From JACPLA01 sp964602055 (GTDB taxonomy: Bacteria; Bacteroidota; Ignavibacteria; UBA10030), in assembly GCA_964602055.1 (NCBI GenBank), contig CAZRPU010000020.1, forward strand, positions 1 through 32,788: DNA of 32,788 nt, read 5' to 3'. The notes beneath the pieces are model-generated. The model worked only from the letters and a program-made list of their open reading frames with translations. It did no database searches and was not told the DNA's origin. The stretch's first letter is position 1. Each line of letters opens with the position of its first letter. The translations under genes were made by a program, and so were the position numbers. Shown here piece after piece: positions 1-8,397 of the stretch.

Positions 1-4
1 ACGC

Positions 5-2182
5 ATGTTGATCACCAAGAGTATTGAGCTCAACGGCAAACCGTTGATTCTCGAAACCGGGAAGCTGGCAAAACAAGCCGACGGGTCCGTCATGATCCGC
101 TATGGCGACACCATGGTTTTGGCAACGGTTGTAAGCGCCCGCGAGCAAAAAGAAGGGCAGGATTTCTTCCCCTTGCAGGTGGAATATCGCGAGAAGACAT
201 CCGCGGCCGGAAAGATTCCTGGCGGCTTCTTCAAGCGTGAGGGCAGGCCGACGGAAAAGGAGATCCTCTCTTCCCGTCTCATTGATCGCCCGATACGCCC
301 TATGTTCCCCAAAAACTATTTCAACGAGACACAGGTGCTCGTCACCGTTTACTCGTCCGACCAGCAGCATGACGGTGACGTCCTTGGCGCTTGCGCCGCA
401 TCGGCGGCATTGCTCATCTCCGACATTCCTTTCGACGGGCCCGTTGCGGAAGTGCGCGTCGGCAGGGTCAACGGAACGCTGGTTGTCAATCCGACCTTTG
501 CCGAGTTGAACGAAAGCGACATCGACATCACCATAGCGGGGACGGAAGATTCTATTGTGATGGTGGAAGGAGAATCACGCGAAATCTCCGAAGAGGAGAT
601 GCTCGACGCCCTTCGGTTTGCGCATACACACATCAAAGCGCTCTGCGGCGTCCAACAGTCTCTGGCATCCGGCATCCAGAAAACAAAAAGGGCCATCGCA
701 CCGCCGGCTCTTCCTGAAGGGCTTGAAAAAGAGGTTCAAAGCCTCGCGGGCCAGCGCTTGAAGGAATTAAGCGCAACGGTGCTGACGAAAGAAGCGAGGT
801 CCGAGTCAACAGGGAAGGTCTACGAAGACACCCAAAAAGCGCTTGAGGAAAAATACCCCGAACAGGCGGAACGCATCGCCGAATGTCTCCACGACCTGGA
901 GAAAGCGGCCATGCGATCCACCATCCTGGAAAAAGCAAAACGGCTTGACGGCCGAGGGCTCCGGGATGTGCGTCCCATCAGCTGCGAGGTCGGTATCCTC
1001 CCACGCACACACGGGTCTTCCTTATTCACACGTGGAGAAACCCAGAGTCTCACCTCGGTCACCCTTGGCACGAAGACCGATGAACAGATTCTTGACGGGC
1101 TTCTGCCAGAAACCACGAAACGCTTTATGCTCCATTACAATTTTCCTCCGTTTAGCGTCGGCGAGGTGGGGAGAGTTGGATTCACCGGTCGCAGGGAAAT
1201 TGGCCATGGCAATCTTGCGGAACGGTCACTGAAGAACCTCATTCCGCGGGAAGAGGATTTTCCCTACACGGTGCGTATCGTATCGGACATCCTCGAGTCC
1301 AACGGTTCTTCTTCCATGGCGACCGTCTGCGCGGGAACTCTAGCGTTGTTTGACGCGGGCGTTCCCTTGAAGAAAGCTGTTGCAGGCATAGCGATGGGCC
1401 TTGTCAAGGAAGAGAAGAAGGTTGCGATCCTCAGCGATATCCTTGGGAATGAAGACCATCTCGGCGATATGGATTTCAAAGTCGCCGGCACACGCGATGG
1501 CATCACCGCCTTTCAGATGGATATCAAGATCAAAGGAATCTCATTCGATATTCTCGAACAGGCTCTCTCCCAGGCAAAAGAGGGACGGCTTTCCATCCTC
1601 AATGTTATGAACCAGACGCTGGACAAGCCTCGTGAGGACTTGTCCCAATATGCACCTCGTCTGCAAACGTTGAAGATACCGGTCGATATGATTGGGGCCT
1701 TGATTGGGCCGGGCGGAAAGAATATCCGTCAGATCGTCAAAGATTCCGGCGCCGAAGTAAATATTGACGACGACGGAACGGTCATTGTTGCGGCAGTCGA
1801 GCGGGAAGCTGCGGACAAAGCAATCGCAGCCATACGGCGCATGACCGAGCTCCCTGAAGTGGGAAAGACCTACATGGCCACGGTCAAGAAGATCATGGAC
1901 TTCGGGGCCTTTGTGGAGATTCTTCCGGGCAAGGAAGGATTGGTCCATATTTCGCAACTGGCTGTCAATCGTGTAGAGAAAGTTGAGGATGTCGTGAAGC
2001 TTGGTGATCAGATTGAGGTCAAGCTGATGAAAATTGACGACGAAGGCCGCTTGAATCTGAGCCACAAAGCTCTTCTCCCCGGGGGCGAAAACGCCCACGA
2101 GGAAATGAACAGGCCCAGAAAGCCGCGGTCGCACGACGGTCACGACAGAGACAAGAAACGGTCGTCGCATCACAGACACTAA
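5..2182 (+). CDS. pnp: polyribonucleotide nucleotidyltransferase (PNPase)
   Basis: PNPase degrades RNA 3' to 5' using phosphate, in the cytoplasm. The 725-residue protein has the full family layout: two RNase PH-like domains separated by a helical linker, then a KH domain with GPGG at 568-571, then an S1 domain from about 618 to 690. The catalytic DHLGDMDFK segment is intact, with Asp484 and Asp490 matching the two active-site aspartates of the E. coli enzyme. The N-terminus aligns with the usual family start, so the gene appears complete although its upstream signals lie outside the window. The C-terminal tail is rich in His, Arg and Lys and may add RNA contacts. A strong terminator follows. 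Confidence 0.98.
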   Translation: MLITKSIELNGKPLILETGKLAKQADGSVMIRYGDTMVLATVVSAREQKEGQDFFPLQVEYREKTSAAGKIPGGFFKREGRPTEKEILSSRLIDRPIRPMFPKNYFNETQVLVTVYSSDQQHDGDVLGACAASAALLISDIPFDGPVAEVRVGRVNGTLVVNPTFAELNESDIDITIAGTEDSIVMVEGESREISEEEMLDALRFAHTHIKALCGVQQSLASGIQKTKRAIAPPALPEGLEKEVQSLAGQRLKELSATVLTKEARSESTGKVYEDTQKALEEKYPEQAERIAECLHDLEKAAMRSTILEKAKRLDGRGLRDVRPISCEVGILPRTHGSSLFTRGETQSLTSVTLGTKTDEQILDGLLPETTKRFMLHYNFPPFSVGEVGRVGFTGRREIGHGNLAERSLKNLIPREEDFPYTVRIVSDILESNGSSSMATVCAGTLALFDAGVPLKKAVAGIAMGLVKEEKKVAILSDILGNEDHLGDMDFKVAGTRDGITAFQMDIKIKGISFDILEQALSQAKEGRLSILNVMNQTLDKPREDLSQYAPRLQTLKIPVDMIGALIGPGGKNIRQIVKDSGAEVNIDDDGTVIVAAVEREAADKAIAAIRRMTELPEVGKTYMATVKKIMDFGAFVEILPGKEGLVHISQLAVNRVEKVEDVVKLGDQIEVKLMKIDDEGRLNLSHKALLPGGENAHEEMNRPRKPRSHDGHDRDKKRSSHHRH

Positions 2183-2203
2183 GCGAGGAAGAATCATTGA
2201 GAG

Positions 2204-2247
2204 AATCCTCACGCGGCCTGAAGCAGAACGCCGTGTGAGGATTTTTC
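2204..2247 (+). terminator. intrinsic terminator of pnp
   Basis: Arms 2204-2217 and 2230-2243 form a 14-bp stem with one G-T position around a 12-nt loop. A T run (2242-2246) follows, overlapping the end of the right arm. It starts 21 nt after the pnp stop and ends just before the aroA start codon. Confidence 0.9.
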
Positions 2248-2257
2248 ATTTTAAACC

Positions 2258-3538
2258 ATGAACGTTTCTCTTCATCAATCAAGGCCTCTTGTGGGTCAGT
2301 TCAATGTGCCGGGCGATAAGTCGATTTCCCACAGGGCTCTCCTGTGCTCTGCCCTGGCTCGTGGAACCTCGGTTCTCAGCGGCCTGCTGAAGTCGGATGA
2401 CATACGAAGTACGATAGAGTGTCTGGTCGATCTCGGCGTCGACATTCAATCCAGGGGCAATGAGTTTGTGGTGCACGGAAAAGGGCTTCATGGATTCACT
2501 CGGTCTTCCCGGAATCTCAATGCTGGAAATTCCGGAACAACGATACGCCTCCTTGCGGGAATCTTGGCCGGTCAGCCTTTCACATCAACGCTCACAGGCG
2601 ACGCGTCCCTCCTTCAGCGTCCCATGCGAAGAATTGTTGAGCCCCTCGAACAGATGGGAGCAACCATGCAAACAAGCGGGGAAGGAACACCCCCCCTGAC
2701 TATTGCGGGAAAAGAGCCCCTCAGTGCCATATCCTACAAAATGCCAGTCCCGAGTGCTCAGGTGAAGTCGGCGGTGATGTTTGCCGCACTGTTCGCCGAT
2801 GGGACAACCACGATCGTTGAACCCATTCTCTCGCGTGACCATACAGAGCGGATGCTTTCTCTTGCTCTGCAGGGAGATGGATCCGAGCGAACCATCAGAG
2901 TTCACCCGCGAAATGCACCGGGCCCGACAGAGTACAGAATTCCGGGCGACTGTTCATCTGCAATGTTTCTCATTTGTGCCGCTCTTCTTGTTCCGGGCTC
3001 GCGTATGGTTCTTCCGGGGGTTGGCCTGAATCCCACGCGAACGAAAGCGCTCGAGCTGCTTCGATCCTTGGGAGCGGACATTGTGATTTCTCCTGAAGGA
3101 GAATCTGCCGGAGAGCTCTTCGGAACACTCGAGATAGTTTCTTCCCGTCTTTCAGGAGCAATCACCTTGGGCCCTGACATCATGCCTTTGGTGATCGACG
3201 AGATCCCGGTACTTGCAGCGACGATCGCGGTTGCGGGTTGCTCCATGGAAGTACGAGGCGCGAAGGAACTGCGGCACAAAGAGTCCGACAGAATTCGTCT
3301 TCTCGTCACCAATCTACGCGCGATGGGGATTTCCACGGAAGAGTACGACGATGGGTTTGCATTTGAACCCAAAAAAAGCGTCATTCCAACACCTTTTCAG
3401 ACAGCAGGGGATCATCGAATAGCAATGGCGTTCGGCGTCGCAGCTCTGGCCATGCCTGGCGAGAGTGTTATCGCCGGAGCCGAATCAGCTTCCGTTTCGT
3501 TTCCAGGGTTCTGGGAAATCCTCTCGAAATTCCAATAG
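2258..3538 (+). CDS. aroA: 3-phosphoshikimate 1-carboxyvinyltransferase (EPSP synthase)
   Basis: This enzyme transfers the enolpyruvyl group of PEP to shikimate-3-phosphate, the sixth step of the shikimate pathway, in the cytoplasm. The 426-residue length is normal. Visible family motifs are GDKSISHR at 19-26, the NAGNSGTTIR loop, SAQVK at 166-170, RDHTE at 193-197, NPTR at 258-261, and a C-terminal DHRIAMAF segment. The combination of R-x-H-T-E, S-A-Q-x-K and N-x-T-R resembles the class II enzymes rather than the E. coli type. I make no claim about inhibitor sensitivity. The ATG lies directly after the pnp terminator, and I see no clear promoter of its own. The ABC ATPase gene follows 16 nt after the stop. 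Confidence 0.97.
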   Translation: MNVSLHQSRPLVGQFNVPGDKSISHRALLCSALARGTSVLSGLLKSDDIRSTIECLVDLGVDIQSRGNEFVVHGKGLHGFTRSSRNLNAGNSGTTIRLLAGILAGQPFTSTLTGDASLLQRPMRRIVEPLEQMGATMQTSGEGTPPLTIAGKEPLSAISYKMPVPSAQVKSAVMFAALFADGTTTIVEPILSRDHTERMLSLALQGDGSERTIRVHPRNAPGPTEYRIPGDCSSAMFLICAALLVPGSRMVLPGVGLNPTRTKALELLRSLGADIVISPEGESAGELFGTLEIVSSRLSGAITLGPDIMPLVIDEIPVLAATIAVAGCSMEVRGAKELRHKESDRIRLLVTNLRAMGISTEEYDDGFAFEPKKSVIPTPFQTAGDHRIAMAFGVAALAMPGESVIAGAESASVSFPGFWEILSKFQ

Positions 3539-3554
3539 GAGAAAGGGTTATTGC

Positions 3555-4661
3555 GTGGCACGAGTGATTCTCGATAACGTCAAGAAGACCTATGAGGGGG
3601 GTATTGTTGCTGTCCATAATGTCAGCCTCGAAATCGCAGACAAAGAATTCGTCGTTCTGGTGGGACCCTCCGGCTGCGGGAAATCGACAACCCTGCGCAT
3701 GATTGCCGGGCTTGAGGAAGTGACTGAAGGGACGATTACCATTGGCGACCGAGTTGTCAATGATGTACCCCCGAAAGACCGCGATATAGCGATGGTTTTT
3801 CAGAATTACGCGCTTTATCCTCACATGACGGTCTATGAGAATATGGCCTTTGGTCTGAAGCTGCGAAAACATGCCCGCACGGATATTGACCAGCGTGTGA
3901 GGGAGGCCGCTGCGATACTCGGCATCGAAGAGTATCTGCAGAAGAAACCGAAGGTGTTGTCGGGGGGCCAAAGACAACGCGTGGCCGTCGGGAGGGCTAT
4001 TGTGCGAAAGCCTCAGGTTTTTCTGTTTGATGAGCCGCTGAGCAATCTCGACGCCAAGCTGCGCGTGCAGATGCGCACCGAGATCTCACGACTGCACCAT
4101 CAGCTTGGAGCGACCATGGTCTACGTTACTCACGATCAGACCGAGGCCATGACGATGGGGGACAAGATCGTGTTGATGAAGGATGGGTTCGTCCAGCAAA
4201 TCGATTCTCCCTTGAATATCTATCATGAACCGGCGAACAAATTTGTGGCTGGTTTCATCGGAAGTCCTGCGATGAATTTCTTTGAAGGAACGGTTCACAA
4301 AAAAGGACGAGGGTTTGTGTTTAGCCAGGGTGGGAAGGGACTCAACCTTCCCGTTCACAAGAAGCATGAGAAGATTCTTGCGCGGTTCGGGGAAAAAAGG
4401 CTTTTCCTTGGCATTCGTCCGGAGCACATCGCGCGGAGGCAGCGCGGGGGCAAAGGGATCGCCGTGACGGTCGGCGTCGAGGTGGTGGAACCCATGGGGA
4501 ATGAAATCTATGTCTATTTTTCCACGAGGGGAAATGCAAAGCATTCGGTTGCCCGTATTGACGCATCGAAGAAGCCGTCGGTGGGGAAACCTCTCGAGCT
4601 TTCCATCGACGTGGAGCAGGCGCAATATTTTGACGCGGAGAGTGAAAAAGCAATACGGTGA
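3555..4661 (+). CDS. sugar ABC transporter ATP-binding protein (MsmX/UgpC/MalK type)
   Basis: This is the cytoplasmic ATPase of a carbohydrate importer. From the GTG at 3555 it is 368 residues, the normal family length. It has Walker A GPSGCGKST at 37-45, a Q-loop (VFQNYALYP), the LSGGQ signature from 135, Walker B with Asp159-Glu160, and an H-loop (VTHDQTEAM). A C-terminal MalK-like TOBE region contains LFLGIRPEHI. The GTG is preferred because an AAAGGG ribosome site sits 7 nt upstream, whereas a longer reading would overlap aroA. No permease or binding protein is nearby, so it may serve several transporters, as MsmX does in Bacillus. It is probably cotranscribed with aroA. Confidence 0.93.
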   Translation: MARVILDNVKKTYEGGIVAVHNVSLEIADKEFVVLVGPSGCGKSTTLRMIAGLEEVTEGTITIGDRVVNDVPPKDRDIAMVFQNYALYPHMTVYENMAFGLKLRKHARTDIDQRVREAAAILGIEEYLQKKPKVLSGGQRQRVAVGRAIVRKPQVFLFDEPLSNLDAKLRVQMRTEISRLHHQLGATMVYVTHDQTEAMTMGDKIVLMKDGFVQQIDSPLNIYHEPANKFVAGFIGSPAMNFFEGTVHKKGRGFVFSQGGKGLNLPVHKKHEKILARFGEKRLFLGIRPEHIARRQRGGKGIAVTVGVEVVEPMGNEIYVYFSTRGNAKHSVARIDASKKPSVGKPLELSIDVEQAQYFDAESEKAIR

Positions 4662-4684
4662 ACGAAAGCTGCAGGAAGGGAAGG

Positions 4685-4708
4685 AAGGCGGGTAAAAGCC
4701 CGCCTTTT
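4685..4708. terminator. bidirectional intrinsic terminator between convergent genes
   Basis: Arms 4685-4692 and 4699-4706 form a perfect 8-bp stem with a 6-nt loop. T-rich sequence follows on the + strand. The stem sits between the stop of the ABC ATPase gene and the stop of bshC on the other strand, and could serve both. Confidence 0.85.
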
Positions 4709-4713
4709 GCATT

Positions 4714-6354
4714 TTAGAGGCGTATGATCTGGTGTTTGAACTTATCGATGACGATTTCTCCATGCAGCCAGCGCAGAAACTCTAGCCCGTATTTATTGAG
4801 GAAATGCAGAACGTTGAGCTCGCGTTCCTGAAAATTCGAGAAGGGGAACAAGTGAAGGGCGGCTTTTTCCACCTGTCGGAGCGCTACCTCATGCTGCCGC
4901 TTCTGTGCCGCTGCGGCTTTTTGTTTGAGCACATCGATCTGGAAGGCAATCTTGCTTTTCGAGGTATCGAGGGCTCCCGCGAGAGTCGGATCGATCTTGG
5001 AAAGGCCGCTTTGGAGTGATTTGAGGGTTTCATCGAAAGCAACCGTTGTCCCTCCGAAGAGCTCGTCGAGTTTCACCTCTGACACTTGCTCGGCAATTCG
5101 CTGTTTGAGAAGTTCTATATCGCGGAGAAATTCCGTCAGCGGAATATCGAAGCGTGAAAGAACTTTTTCCACCTTTTCTTCCACAATCGTCAGACTCGCG
5201 CGTGGATAGATGATGGGTTGAGGGATGTCAAAGGCTGGATAGAGGGGGCGCAACTGTGCAAAATAGCTTATTTCTCCCGGTCCGGCGACATATGCTACCG
5301 TTGGAAGGAGAGTATCCTGACAAAGGGGGCGAAGCACCACGTTCGGGCTGAACACGGACGGTTCTTTCTCGACAAGATCGAGAATATGCTCTTTGGTGAA
5401 ATGCTGGCGCGTGCCCTTGAGCCCAAAGCCGTCCGGCCTAGGTTCGAGCAGATAGCGTCCACCCTGATGAAAAAAGAACAGATTGACGGGCTTGGGCTTC
5501 ACCTGGGCATGATAGGTTTTCTCGATCTCGGCGCTCTGATCAATAACCATTTGGCAAAGGGCGGGAGTCGTTTCTATCTCCCGCCGGAAGAGCGGGGCAA
5601 GGAGGGTTTTGAATTCTGCATCATGTGGATCAAGAAAAATCAGTCCTGAATCTTCGAGGAGATCGTTCATGAGGTGGACAAAAGCGCGGTTGAAATTCAT
5701 TCCTTGTTGATAGGCGACTCTGAAGAGATCGAGTACTTTCGATTTGAATTCGGTATCGAGGATGTCGACCTCGATCTTCCGGAACAGATCGGCAATGGAA
5801 TCGTCGAGCTCCAGCTCGCCGACTGCACCGATGTTGTCTCCCTTCTTTTTTTCGGGGATTTCATAATCGTAGCGGGCAAGATCGTTGGTCTTATTGATCA
5901 GGGCCACCGATCCGACCTCTTCATAGTCGTGGTCTTCTCCCTCGAGCCAGAAGACCGGGACGAAATTGAAGGCTGGAAACTGCTGTTGGAGGGATTCGGC
6001 GAGCTTCAGGGTTGTGAGAGTCTTGTAAATGGTATAGAGAGGGCCGGTGAACAGGCCCACCTGCTGGCCGGTGACTACCGCCACCGTATTGTCATTCTGG
6101 AGAGAGTCAATATTGGCGAGGGTTTTGACCCCGCAATGGAAATTGCGGTTTTGCAGGCTTAAAATACGGCTCAGGTCCGACCGGTTGATGGCCCGTTTTG
6201 ACACCTGTTCAATCGTGGACTCCCAGGCCTTGGGATCCCGAAAATTCCCCGGAAAGAATTTCTTCACCCGTTCGTACGAAGAAACATAGTCGAGGAAGAG
6301 CTTTGTGAAAGCCGAATCGTTCGTCGGGAGCTCTTTGTAATCAATCCAATCCAT
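4714..6354 (-). CDS. bshC: bacillithiol biosynthesis cysteine-adding enzyme BshC
   Basis: BshC is assigned to the last step of bacillithiol synthesis, adding cysteine to glucosaminyl-malate. The 546-residue protein carries the diagnostic TGQQVGLFTGP segment starting at residue 95 and FWLEGEDHD at 135-143, both part of the nucleotide-binding core. The C-terminal third is helical and looks like a coiled coil, as in the Bacillus enzyme. The ATG has an AAGGA ribosome site 5 nt upstream. bshA and bshB are not in this window, and the glycosyltransferase at 25425 is not an evident BshA. The gene is monocistronic and divergent from the respiratory cluster, with its own promoter at 6389-6417. Confidence 0.95.
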   Translation of the reverse strand: MDWIDYKELPTNDSAFTKLFLDYVSSYERVKKFFPGNFRDPKAWESTIEQVSKRAINRSDLSRILSLQNRNFHCGVKTLANIDSLQNDNTVAVVTGQQVGLFTGPLYTIYKTLTTLKLAESLQQQFPAFNFVPVFWLEGEDHDYEEVGSVALINKTNDLARYDYEIPEKKKGDNIGAVGELELDDSIADLFRKIEVDILDTEFKSKVLDLFRVAYQQGMNFNRAFVHLMNDLLEDSGLIFLDPHDAEFKTLLAPLFRREIETTPALCQMVIDQSAEIEKTYHAQVKPKPVNLFFFHQGGRYLLEPRPDGFGLKGTRQHFTKEHILDLVEKEPSVFSPNVVLRPLCQDTLLPTVAYVAGPGEISYFAQLRPLYPAFDIPQPIIYPRASLTIVEEKVEKVLSRFDIPLTEFLRDIELLKQRIAEQVSEVKLDELFGGTTVAFDETLKSLQSGLSKIDPTLAGALDTSKSKIAFQIDVLKQKAAAAQKRQHEVALRQVEKAALHLFPFSNFQERELNVLHFLNKYGLEFLRWLHGEIVIDKFKHQIIRL

Positions 6355-6388
6355 GGGATTCCTTCAACGTCTGCGTTTTTGAAGAGGG

Positions 6389-6417
6389 AATATACGAGAT
6401 GTAAATTGCAGCTGCAA
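6389..6417 (-). promoter_or_regulatory. probable bshC promoter
   Basis: On the minus strand, TTGCAG (6417-6412) and TATATT (6394-6389) are separated by exactly 17 nt. Transcription would start near 6382, giving a leader of about 27 nt. The -35 box matches the consensus at only three positions, so the call rests on the -10 box and the spacing. Confidence 0.55.
6406..6417. promoter_or_regulatory. 12-bp perfect palindrome overlapping the bshC -35 box
   Basis: TTGCAGCTGCAA is self-complementary over all 12 bases. It covers the proposed bshC -35 hexamer and lies in the shared upstream region of bshC and the respiratory cluster. It could be an operator for a dimeric regulator, but no second copy was noticed nearby. 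Confidence 0.35.
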
Positions 6418-6487
6418 GGAAACATCGTAAGTATTGAATTCTTCAACGCTTCAGAATGCAAACTCGTAATGATTCTCGGATTTTTTC

Positions 6488-6516
6488 TTGACAATCGCGG
6501 CGTCTCTTGCTATATT
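6488..6516 (+). promoter_or_regulatory. sigma70-type promoter of the respiratory cluster
   Basis: A perfect TTGACA (6488-6493) and a near-perfect TATATT (6511-6516) are separated by 17 nt. The expected start near 6523 gives a leader of about 38 nt before the ferredoxin ATG. This is the best promoter in the window, and it faces the 14.6-kb cluster. Confidence 0.85.
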
Positions 6517-6560
6517 GCCAATGCTGTTGCTCCCGATCAACGCCACCACACATCTTATTC

Positions 6561-6884
6561 ATGAGCGAATTGAACGCCGCAATTCCAAATCCAAAACCTG
6601 CAGCGCCTCCAGCCGTTAAGAAAAAGAAGAAGTCCCCTCTTGTTGCCATTGTCCATCCCGAGGGATGTACGGGATGCGAGGTGTGCATTGAATTTTGCCC
6701 GGTGGATTGTCTTTACAAAGTCCCTGGCCCGGAGAATCCTGAAGAACACGGGTATGTCAGCGTCAACGGGATAGTCATTGTCGACGAGGAAGTTTGCATT
6801 GGCTGTAAACTCTGCGCAAAGTATTGTCCCTGGGAGACGATTGATATGGTCAAGCGCGTTGAGGAGACCAGCCTTGTTGCATAA
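6561..6884 (+). CDS. 2[4Fe-4S] ferredoxin at the head of the respiratory cluster
   Basis: This is a small electron-transfer protein of 107 residues. It has two complete CxxCxxCxxxCP motifs, with cysteines at 36, 39, 42, 46 and at 79, 82, 85, 89. An extra Cys50 lies just after the first motif. The clusters are preceded by a Pro/Ala-rich stretch and a run of five lysines (20-24), with no signal peptide, so it should be cytoplasmic. The ATG at 6561 follows the promoter at 6488-6516, but there is no obvious ribosome site. A ferredoxin directly in front of Rieske and cytochrome b genes suggests a link to quinone reduction or Fe-S supply. This role is an inference. Confidence 0.88.
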   Translation: MSELNAAIPNPKPAAPPAVKKKKKSPLVAIVHPEGCTGCEVCIEFCPVDCLYKVPGPENPEEHGYVSVNGIVIVDEEVCIGCKLCAKYCPWETIDMVKRVEETSLVA

Positions 6885-6947
6885 CCTTCCCGCACTCACT
6901 GCTGCGTTGACTCTCCAATGATCCAATTTCTAGCGAGGATTTGACTC

Positions 6948-7586
6948 ATGGCGGATCAGTTGTCCTCCGATCTGGAAAAAAACACTGCGGCTGCACCCCC
7001 TGCGGCAAATGTCCAGGCGAGCGCACCTCCGATTTCATCTGTACCGCTTCCGCGCAAGCCCAAGCAGGATCGTCCGCCGGACGAAGATCCCGGCATATGG
7101 AGGATGAACCGCAGGAACCTTCTGTCCGTAGCTGGCTGGCTGGGGTTTTTCGGATTCATCATTGCCTCCACGGTGGGGGCCTTGCGATTCATGTTTCCCC
7201 GCGTGCTCTTCGAACCCCCGACGAAATTCAAAGCGGGGTTCCCCCAGGACTTCGTCATAGGAGAGGTAAGCGAGAAATACAAAGATGAAAAACGGGTGTG
7301 GATTGTCCGCGAAAAAGAGGGGTTCTATGCCTTGATTGCGATCTGCACTCATCTTGGCTGCACGCCGCGGTGGCTCCCTGGCGAAAACAAATTCAAATGT
7401 CCCTGCCACGGAAGCGGTTTCTACAAGACCGGAATGAATTTCGAAGGCCCCGCCCCTAGGCCCCTCGAAAGAGCACTCATTGCAGTGGCTGATGACGGCG
7501 AACTCGAAATCGACCGGAGCATCAAGTTTCTCTATGAAAAAAATGAATGGGGAAAAGACGGTTCGTTCCTCCCATTTACAGGCTAA
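6948..7586 (+). CDS. Rieske [2Fe-2S] protein of a cytochrome bc-type complex
   Basis: This is the iron-sulfur subunit that takes the first electron from quinol and passes it to cytochrome c. The 212-residue protein has a long Pro/Ala-rich cytoplasmic N-terminus, a twin-arginine pair at 55-56 (NRRNLL), and one membrane helix at about 58-80. The periplasmic Rieske domain has CTHLGC at 133-138 and CPCHGS at 151-156. The RR pair fits Tat export, which is usual for this family. The disulfide cysteines, Cys138 and Cys153, are present. A GAGG ribosome site precedes the ATG. The cytochrome b gene starts 11 nt after the stop. Confidence 0.95.
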   Translation: MADQLSSDLEKNTAAAPPAANVQASAPPISSVPLPRKPKQDRPPDEDPGIWRMNRRNLLSVAGWLGFFGFIIASTVGALRFMFPRVLFEPPTKFKAGFPQDFVIGEVSEKYKDEKRVWIVREKEGFYALIAICTHLGCTPRWLPGENKFKCPCHGSGFYKTGMNFEGPAPRPLERALIAVADDGELEIDRSIKFLYEKNEWGKDGSFLPFTG

Positions 7587-7597
7587 GGAGCAGTCCC

Positions 7598-8371
7598 ATG
7601 GCGTTGCTTGACCAATTGAGAAAGTCCGAAGTCTACAAGTCGATATTTCGGCATTCCTACCAGGATACGCAAAGAAACCGGGCCCTGCAGATTGTCGACA
7701 ATGTCTTTCTTCATCTGCACCCCGTTCGTGTGCCCCGCCATGCAACAAACGTCGGCTTCACCTGGGGCATGGGAGGCATCACCTTTCTTCTCTTTATCGT
7801 TCTCACGATTACCGGCGTCATTCTCATGTTCTATTATCGTCCCACTGCGCAATACGCGTATGAGGACATGAAATATCTGATGAATGATGTGCCCTTCGGG
7901 CCCTTGATGCGCAACATGCACCGCTGGGCCGCACACGCCATGGTGCTGACCGTCATGCTTCACATGTTCCGCGTCTTCCTCACTGGTTCGTATAAACCCC
8001 CGAGACAGTTTAACTGGGCCGTCGGTGTCATTCTCCTTGTCCTGACCCTGCTCCTGAGCTTCTCCGGTTATCTTCTTCCGTGGGATCAGCTCGCAATCTG
8101 GGCCGTTACCGTTGGCACGAACATGGCCCGGGCTACGCCCCTCCTGGGGCACGAAGGCCCGTTTGGACCTGAATTAGGAATGAGAATCAACAATGATGTT
8201 CGCTTTGTTCTTCTGGGCGGGACCGAAGTGGGTCCGCCGACGCTTCTTCGCTTCTATGTCGGTCACTGTATATTCCTTCCGTTGATTGCCGCGATATTCA
8301 TGATTGTCCATTTCTGGCGTGTACGCAAAGACGGCGGAATTTCCGGGCCCGAATCGAAAAAGAATCCTTGA
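7598..8371 (+). CDS. cytochrome b, N-terminal half (b6/QcrB type)
   Basis: This is the haem b-carrying membrane subunit of quinol:cytochrome c oxidoreductase. The 257-residue protein has four core helices. The four haem ligands are in place: His108 and His122 in helix B (14 apart) and His223 and His238 in helix D (15 apart), which is the b6-type spacing. SGYLLPWD and RKDGGISGP also match QcrB and b6. The Cys that attaches haem c(n) in Bacillus QcrB and plant b6 is replaced by Gly57 (context TWGMGG). The only Cys is 224. The ATG at 7598 is chosen because AAGGAG lies 7 nt upstream; a longer reading would overlap the Rieske gene. Confidence 0.95.
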   Translation: MALLDQLRKSEVYKSIFRHSYQDTQRNRALQIVDNVFLHLHPVRVPRHATNVGFTWGMGGITFLLFIVLTITGVILMFYYRPTAQYAYEDMKYLMNDVPFGPLMRNMHRWAAHAMVLTVMLHMFRVFLTGSYKPPRQFNWAVGVILLVLTLLLSFSGYLLPWDQLAIWAVTVGTNMARATPLLGHEGPFGPELGMRINNDVRFVLLGGTEVGPPTLLRFYVGHCIFLPLIAAIFMIVHFWRVRKDGGISGPESKKNP

Positions 8372-8397
8372 TTGCACGAGAGTGAACCAGGAAACCT

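Noticed and set aside
1541..2212. Long minus-strand open frame opposite pnp (223 codons)
   Set aside because: It covers the conserved KH and S1 coding region of pnp, resembles no family I know, and has no ribosome site.
3465..3554. N-terminal extension of the MsmX-like ATPase by 30 residues
   Set aside because: It would overlap aroA, and the family starts at the GTG at 3555, which has a ribosome site.
6362..6384. Hairpin in the bshC leader that could hide the ribosome site
   Set aside because: The stem is only 6-7 bp with an 11-nt loop, and its upstream arm begins at or before the predicted transcription start.
6908..6936. TTGACT before the Rieske gene as a second promoter
   Set aside because: No acceptable -10 box lies 16-18 nt downstream.
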